A DNA stretch of 22,253 nt. Source: Folioceros fuciformis. Taxonomy: Eukaryota; Anthocerotophyta; Anthocerotopsida; Anthocerotales. Numbering within the stretch: position 1 is the first letter of the stretch; each line of letters starts with the position of its first letter. A model generated the notes under the pieces. It was not told the DNA's origin, did no database searches, and worked only from the letters and a program-made list of their open reading frames with translations. A program made the position numbers and the translations under genes. The DNA lies in contig JBNGIO010006317.1 in assembly GCA_049999805.1 (NCBI GenBank), forward strand, positions 346,656-368,908, in the 5' to 3' direction. Positions 17,130 through 22,253 of the stretch are shown one piece after another.

Positions 17130-17925
17130 GCGTAACCAGATGGAGAACTTGAAGGTGGAGCTTATCCTACACAACATACAAGGTCGAGGTGAACCTGAGC
17201 ACCCCATTGTAGAAGCGGTCTCTGCAGCTGGACACGGGCAGCGACCTGATCTGGGCGCTGTGTTGGGCGCAGCCTGGGTCTCGGGCCGGACCCGCTTTCC
17301 TGCCCGACCCAGATCGGAGGCATCAAGTTCTGTAATTGTTTGCAGATCGGGCCAAGACTCATGTTCGGAGAGAAAGCGACAGCGTGCAGGTGAGGAAGAC
17401 AGGCATGGCCGGGCTCTAGGTACGCTACATCCCGATGGTGGAGAAAGCCAAGGTGGCCCATGACGTTCACCTACGGGGAGATCGGTAGAGAGTGGTGCCC
17501 ATCAGCCCCAATGTGTTCGATATCGACCACACGACCCGCTTGGGTGGGGCGATCTTAGACATCGGCACCACATTGACGTGCCTGGTGCCACAGGCTTTGT
17601 ATGCGGTAATCCATGCCTTCAAGAGAGCCACCGCCTCCCCCATGTCTGAGCATCACAGATGGCCGAATCTCGACCCACGCTTTCAGACTTTCACTCCCTT
17701 TTGCAGGAGTAGCAAGACTTGTCTTGTTTCACATTTGTTTTGTCAATGGGACCGTGCTTTCCCCGCCCATCTCAATCCTCTACGTCGATATGGGACGACG
17801 AGGGGTGAAGTCCCTGAGGATTGCTGATGCCAGTTCCTTAGGATGGGTGTATGAGAGCACTAATGTTGTCGACTATCGCATGCAACAAAATTTGCACCAT
17901 CGGATTGTGCAGCCTTGAATTATCA
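17130..17925 (+). pseudogene. nepenthesin-like (A1) aspartic protease pseudogene
   Basis: In one frame from 17180, YKVEVNLSTP is followed by a stop (17210) and then LDTGSDLIWA at 17228, the first catalytic motif. A shifted frame gives KFCNCLQIGPRLMFGEKAT near 17325-17380. The first frame resumes with YIPMVEKAKVAH, VPISPNVFDID and LGGAILDIGTTLTCL around 17540-17580, the second catalytic site with the usual DSGTT changed to DIGTT. Another shift gives ICFVNGT, LRIADASSLGW and VDYRMQQNLH near 17740-17900, the C-terminal part. The order is right for a plant A1 protease, but the span is far too short. At least four stops and two or more frameshifts interrupt it. It is a dead copy lying just downstream of the ceramidase gene. 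Confidence 0.82.
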
Positions 17926-18400
17926 TTTGTAGAAGACCGCTGGTGCCATTTATTGAGCAGCTGGCACGACATGAAGATTAACACCACCACCCGAAATGAT
18001 GTAAGACGCTGAGCAATCAGAAACATTCCCTTCACCTAGCTACCAACTAGCTTGAGCTAGCAATCTCAAGCTAGCCTTGTAGTCACAGAAGTATGTGCAT
18101 TTGAACAACTTGGCGCATTCTGTATGAGACACTCAATTCCAGACACTCTACCAAGACCAAGCTCTTGTAGATTTTTGTTGAGGGTGTTTTATGGTTCGGG
18201 AGTGACAAGACGAGCATGGCCCACGGCTATGCGAACCTCTGCATAACCTAGGGGACAAAGTGCTTTGAACCATCTGCAGGCAAAAAGACTTGGTGACCAG
18301 CGTCCCACAGCTGATGACGTGTTTGTTGATCGCTCAGTTAGGGAAGGAAACCTTGGTGTGAAGACATCGAGGACTCCAACACACAAGTGGACGACTGTCA
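17926..18400. other. intergenic spacer with one perfect inverted repeat
   Basis: No gene is recognised. CTAGCTTGAG (18047-18056) and CTCAAGCTAG (18065-18074) form a perfect 10-bp inverted repeat around eight bases, flanked by further AGCTAG words. The rest shows no structure I can interpret. Confidence 0.45.
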
Positions 18401-19330
18401 CGTGTACCGCCCCTCGCCATGCCTGGATGGCGCGCTACCGAGCCTCATGTGCCGAAGCTGGGCGGTATGGGGTCGGTACCCGCTCGGATGTTCACGCAGC
18501 CGGGCGGGCGCTTTACAACATGCCGGTACGTGCATGAGAATCTTCTTCCCAACATGCCGGACCGGACCCGCACTGGCGGCCGCCTCGGACCCGGGCCTCC
18601 GGGAGTCCGGGTTCAGATGGCTCCAAAAATCCGCGCGGCCGCCCACTCTAAACCGCATTTCGGCTGCCCGTGTGGCACGATGCGGTGGAGGGCAAGTCTA
18701 GCCCGGGGGGCAATCCGCTGGCAGGAGAGAGACGGCGGCAAGGAGGATTCTTCCGACGCCTTCCGTTTGCCTTTCTTACCGCACACTCAACGACGTTGCT
18801 TGCCCCGGCATCTGTCACGACTCCCCGCTTCTTTGTGCTCCCAAGCTTTGTCCTTTGCGTTGTTCTGCAGTCCATGGATCGGCGCCCGCTCTGCAGCCTC
18901 GCTTGCGCGCAATTGCCTGTCGCTGCGTAGCCCGGGCGGAAGGGCCAGGTGAATGCGCGGCCCGGCTCCCGATTCTGCTGCTTCCTCACAGCGTGAAGTC
19001 GGCACGTCAAGCTGCGGCGCCGGGAAGCCGGAAGCTGGGAGCTGCAAATTGGCCGCTGGCTGGATCCTCCAACTCCCTTCTTCTCCGTCCCTACGCTGCC
19101 GTGCTTGCATGCTCTCCGGCTGTTGCTCTCAATTTGAGCTGAATTGGGGTCGCCTCGGCCCGTGTCTTGTCTCCACTGGTCTGGTGAGCTCGCTCGCCCT
19201 AGCGCGTCCTCTGCGGCAATTTTGTGGCAGGCATCTGTTTTCCCCTTGATTGTTTCGGGCGTAGAAGTGGGATTGGAGGACATGGATCTGTAGCCTCGGT
19301 CGTGCATCATTGCTGCCGTGTTTGAATTGC
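18400..19330. promoter_or_regulatory. GC/CpG-rich promoter and leader region of the DUF4864-like gene
   Basis: Base composition turns strongly GC- and CpG-rich from about 18400 to 19250. Long open frames appear on both strands, as expected by chance in GC-rich DNA, and none reads like a protein family. GTGAGCTCG at 19182 and GAATTGCAG ending at 19333 could be the borders of a 5'-leader intron. Promoter function is inferred from composition and position above the start codon at 19691. Confidence 0.35.
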
Positions 19331-19346
19331 AGTTGAATGCGCGTGT

Positions 19347-19586
19347 ATGTTGATTGGCTCCGAGGTCGGGCTTCCGTTTCGAGCTGATTCTGTTATGGGA
19401 TTGTCAATTGGTTTTGGACAAAAGCTTTGTTTTTTGCCTGCCTTGTTAGCTGGTCCTGTGTGTGCTCCGAAGAGTGTGGCAAGCACAAGAGAGGAGGAAA
19501 AGTATTTTCTTATCACCTTCCTAACTCTCTACCTTGGGAAAGAGGAGGATTGCAGACTGCGAAGGACAATCCTGGAGGTGTACTGA
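19347..19586 (+). other. upstream open reading frame in the leader of the DUF4864-like gene
   Basis: An ATG at 19347 opens a 79-codon frame that ends 104 bp before the main start at 19691. It lies after the possible leader-intron acceptor, so it would be in the mature 5' leader. The peptide resembles nothing known. If transcribed, it would be expected to reduce translation of the main frame. Confidence 0.3.
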
Positions 19587-19690
19587 GTGATATCAGCGAA
19601 TGTTGTCGTGCTTTTGACACTCGGAGCCGTCGTCTCTACTTTTGCCTGATTGTGAACTACCGTCGGTGTGCAAATAGCAGGAGAGGTGGT

Positions 19691-21301
19691 ATGCTACCAG
19701 CAATGGCCTTGGATGCACCCTCTCTGTCGTTTTTCGGCAGTGCACCATATGCAGAGCATGACAGGGTCCGTGGTGCTGACACACAAATGGTAGCGAGGTC
19801 TCTCTCTTGCACAAGGGGAGCTAAGGAAAAGCTTTGGAGTCACGGTTTAAGTGCAGCTGTACCTCCATCTAGTCTAGGCTTAGTCTCCCATCTAGTCATT
19901 TGTGGCCGATCGCCTGTAAGGCTTGGAAAGCAGGGACATGTTGTGCGGACAGGTTCTTTGACAGAAGATGTACAGAAAGGTTCGGTAGTGTTGCTCGCTG
20001 GCAAAGTCGAGTCAAGAATTAATATTATTCAGGCAGAAGGAAGAGTAGCAAGTAAATGCAGCCTTATCAGCTTTGGAGATGCGCCTCCTAGGAGAAGACT
20101 GACAGTAAAAAGTGTGGATTCCTTATCCTCGAGGACTTGTGGGTTTTCAGCTGGTTCAGCTTTGCAGACTGAGAGTTGTTCTTGGGAGACAAGTCAGCCT
20201 AGTTGGAAGAGGGATACCACAGTCACTGCTGCAGCAACCGACTCTGATCAGACTTCACCTAGTCAGAATGGGTCAGAGCATAGCAGTCTGTATTGCAATT
20301 GCTGTCTCATCTTAATTGCTCTTGGTCGGGACGCTAACACGTACTTCGTTTGTGTTGTCAATGCAGTGGTGGTGAGAAAGGACTTCCCCAAAAGCCCCAC
20401 CCAGCGGTATTCTTTACCTTTTGCTCGTCGATCATTTGCATCCTGATTACGCAGCGCAGGTTTGGAGGTGTTGCTTCAGCGTTCTAAGTGACTGAGAGCT
20501 TAAGTTTTATATCCTGCTTTGTTGTTGTCAGGTCCAGCCGTCTCAGGTTGTCCAAGCGCAGTTAAAAGCTTTGCATGACATGGACTTGGCGTTAGTGTAC
20601 GTGATGCATTACTTCTTCTAAGTTGAGGTAGCTTTGTGGGCTGTCCATTGGGTGAGTACGATCCATTAAACTAGTGGGTGGCTTCCAGGTACGAATTTGC
20701 TTCACCGGGGAATAAAGCCCACACAGGACCCTTGTCTCAGTTCTCAGAAATGCTTGAAGGCCGACCTTACAGAGTAAGTCATGAAGGCAATCCAACTTGG
20801 TTTGGTCTGCTAGGAATTAGTTGTGAAGACTTACAGGACAGGATAGGAATGCACAAACAAAAGTTCAACCGCCCTGGGCTTTTATGTTTGCTATGGGGGA
20901 CGTGGAACGCAGGTGATGCTTGGACACACTAGTGCGGACATTCTGAGCACCATAACTATCGGCCCAAACAGGTTTCAGCAGGTACAAGGATTGCACCCTG
21001 AACATTAATCTAGAGGTCGTTCAGGTTGTGCAAACCTTGTTGAACCTTACGGATGCGTTGCATGGTTTCTGTGTCATCAGCGGATTTCCATCGTTGGAGC
21101 CGGAGGTGCCAAAGGAATATTTATATGGTCATTGTCAAAGCAGGTAGGTATCCTGAACTGCCTTGAAAGATTGTTGCAAAGCTGATGGAAGACCCTGCTG
21201 GACCGTCGGAGACTCACTTTGTAGTACGGGGCCCTTCGCAGGAGGAGGGTCCTTACGAAGGCTGCTGGATGACTGACACCGTTCGTAGAGATGAGTTCTG
21301 A
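19691..21301 (+). CDS. probable organellar protein with DUF4864-like domain, seven exons
   Basis: Proposed exons: 19691-20289 (an alternative donor at 20272 is possible), 20367-20406, 20532-20596, 20689-20773, 20913-20981, 21081-21143 and 21242-21301 (326 aa). All phases agree. The first about 200 residues are Ser/Arg-rich, low in conserved motifs and probably include a plastid or mitochondrial transit peptide. The C-terminal about 110 residues read HPAVQPSQVVQAQLKALHDMD, VYEFASPGNKAHTGPL, FSEMLEGRPYR, LGHTSADILSTITIGPNRF, IFIWSLSKQ and PYEGCWMTDTVRRD. This pattern fits the DUF4864 / NTF2-like fold: an N-terminal QL-A-L helix, an FASP-NK-TGP turn and a C-terminal GCWMTD strand. The biochemical role is unknown. 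A second ATG at 19703 has a better context. Confidence 0.68.
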
Positions 21302-21726
21302 CTTCCCAACTGGAACCGGGACTCACGGTGTCCACGCTCTTCGGTTAGTCTGTGATATATAAAATCTTTCTGCGCAACGGTCTGGCAAACACCAGTTGAA
21401 TGCGATTTCTGTTCCACTAAGTTCAGTCGGCTGTAGTCAGCGATCTTGTGGGGCCTTGTGTACATGCGTAGCTACAAACCATGGCATTGTAGCTTTGCTA
21501 TTTTTCTGCAGTTAATTATTTCCTTCGATTGTGAAGTACAACATTGTCATTCATGTGCAGTAAAGATCAACAAAATTCCTAGGACAGGATGTGATACCGA
21601 GCGGGTAGGAATAAAAGATGTAATACTGAGCGGTTACCACCATCTACATACATTAGTGGTTTCAGCTGCATCATACTCTTAGACAGATTGCTTACCGTGA
21701 CATGAAAGCTATACATAAATACACCG
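21302..21726. other. convergent intergenic spacer / 3' UTRs
   Basis: This stretch lies between the stop of the plus-strand DUF4864-like gene and the minus-strand gene at the right edge. I see no further exon on either strand. The motif AATAAA is present as GGAATAAAAG near 21608 on the plus strand and could be a distant polyadenylation signal. Confidence 0.35.
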
Positions 21727-22253
21727 TTACGCTGTCGCCTGCATTTCGTGAGCCCGGGATACTGCCAGTCTGCGCGCGTAGTCATGCACAAGCTGTCTTG
21801 TGTGCAAAACTTTTCCCTGGGGAGAAGAGAAGAGCTTCTGGGTTGCCCCATTTACGTAATAGTGCTTCATGCATACCATCCAACCGGATTTGCAATACTC
21901 TACATCCGATTCGCTCTGAAGTTGGTCAAGTGCTTTCAAGCAGTGCCGGTAGCCCATGCCATAAACTCTACCCTTCCCACGCTTGTTTGCCTCACGGATC
22001 ATGTTCCTCGACCAAGCGACCGCATTATGCATTCGACCCCAGACGTCGACAAGATCCAGAAAAGCCCTAATTCCCAGCAGTTGCAGCCCTTCCCAGAACA
22101 TGGCGGGGTTGTTCACGCTCGAGCTCAGACTGTCCGCGTCCGCAGAGAACCCTATTACCACGTCCCGCGGTTGAAGAGGCTTGAGCTGCTTCCATGCAGT
22201 CACCCAGGCCCTCGACTCCATAGCCGGATGCGGAAATAGTTCGTCGTGATGCG
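21727..22253 (-). CDS. unrecognised protein, minus strand, cut by the window edge
   Basis: The frame is open from the window edge (22253) through an internal Met at 22221 to a stop at 21727-21729. I do not recognise the family. The first about 120 residues look like a real folded protein: LKPLQPRDVVIGFSADADSL, MFWEGLQLLGIRAFLDLVDV, WSRNMIREANKRGKGRVYGM and HCLKALDQLQSE, with mixed hydrophobic and charged residues. After GWM at about 21930 a good splice donor (GTATGC) occurs, and the remaining about 50 residues look less constrained. The exon may therefore really end there, with further exons to the left that I could not identify. The overlapping plus-strand frame is judged a shadow. Confidence 0.5.
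   Translation of the reverse strand, partial: HHDELFPHPAMESRAWVTAWKQLKPLQPRDVVIGFSADADSLSSSVNNPAMFWEGLQLLGIRAFLDLVDVWGRMHNAVAWSRNMIREANKRGKGRVYGMGYRHCLKALDQLQSESDVEYCKSGWMVCMKHYYVNGATQKLFSSPQGKVLHTRQLVHDYARRLAVSRAHEMQATA

Noticed and set aside
17052-17134. Charged helix-like peptide RKKKLAESEEEQLAELEKDE just after the ceramidase gene
   Set aside because: It is bounded by stops at both ends and is too short to stand as a gene. It may be part of the protease relic, but that cannot be shown.
17140-17463. 107-codon plus-strand open frame with an ATG
   Set aside because: The aspartic-protease similarity lies in other frames of the same DNA, so this frame is a by-product.
18419-19310. Open frames of 177 (+) and 220 (-) codons in the GC-rich stretch
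   Set aside because: Stops are rare in GC-rich DNA. Both strands are open, and neither product shows a domain or hydrophobic pattern.
21748-22239. 163-codon plus-strand open frame at the right edge
   Set aside because: It overlaps the minus-strand frame, which has much more protein-like composition and runs to the window edge.

Overview
The window is nuclear DNA from a land plant. The evidence is compact GT-AG genes with introns of about 77-199 nt, two PLS-class pentatricopeptide repeat (PPR) genes, a plant-type alkaline-ceramidase gene, a nepenthesin-like protease relic and a secreted Hyp/His-rich wall protein. The density and style of the PPR genes, the PDF-PPR fusion and the vanadium-haloperoxidase gene suggest a spore-bearing lineage (lycophyte, fern or bryophyte). 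That is an inference from family knowledge; nothing in the sequence names the species.

Layout. Positions 1-2800 are AT-rich and gene-free. They hold decayed repetitive DNA: a gag-type CCHC zinc-knuckle remnant, a diverged pair of coding-derived direct repeats, two tandem duplications and an AT-rich foldback. Positions 3207-4814 (+) hold an intronless secreted protein with two different 11-residue repeat arrays between two Cys4 blocks; a 100-N assembly gap lies inside the second array. Positions 5502-7572 (+) hold an eight-exon vanadium-dependent haloperoxidase / PAP2 gene with all active-site residues. Positions 8138-10912 (+) hold a three-exon PPR gene whose 5' exons encode an OSB-like PDF motif. 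Positions 11185-15115 on the minus strand form a PPR cluster: a relic, an intact intronless PPR gene (11961-14435) and a second relic. Positions 15319-16902 (+) hold a seven-exon alkaline ceramidase-like membrane protein. Positions about 17130-17925 (+) hold an aspartic-protease pseudogene. A GC- and CpG-rich stretch (18400-19250) probably serves as promoter and leader of a seven-exon gene (19691-21301, +) for a probable organellar protein with a DUF4864-like domain. An unrecognised minus-strand coding exon runs off the right edge.

The genes do not form a pathway. They read as ordinary neighbouring plant genes (wall protein, halogenation or phosphatase-fold enzyme, sphingolipid enzyme, organelle RNA-binding proteins) separated by debris of PPR and protease gene turnover. 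All exon structures were assembled by eye from splice consensus, frame and family similarity. No transcript data or database search was available.
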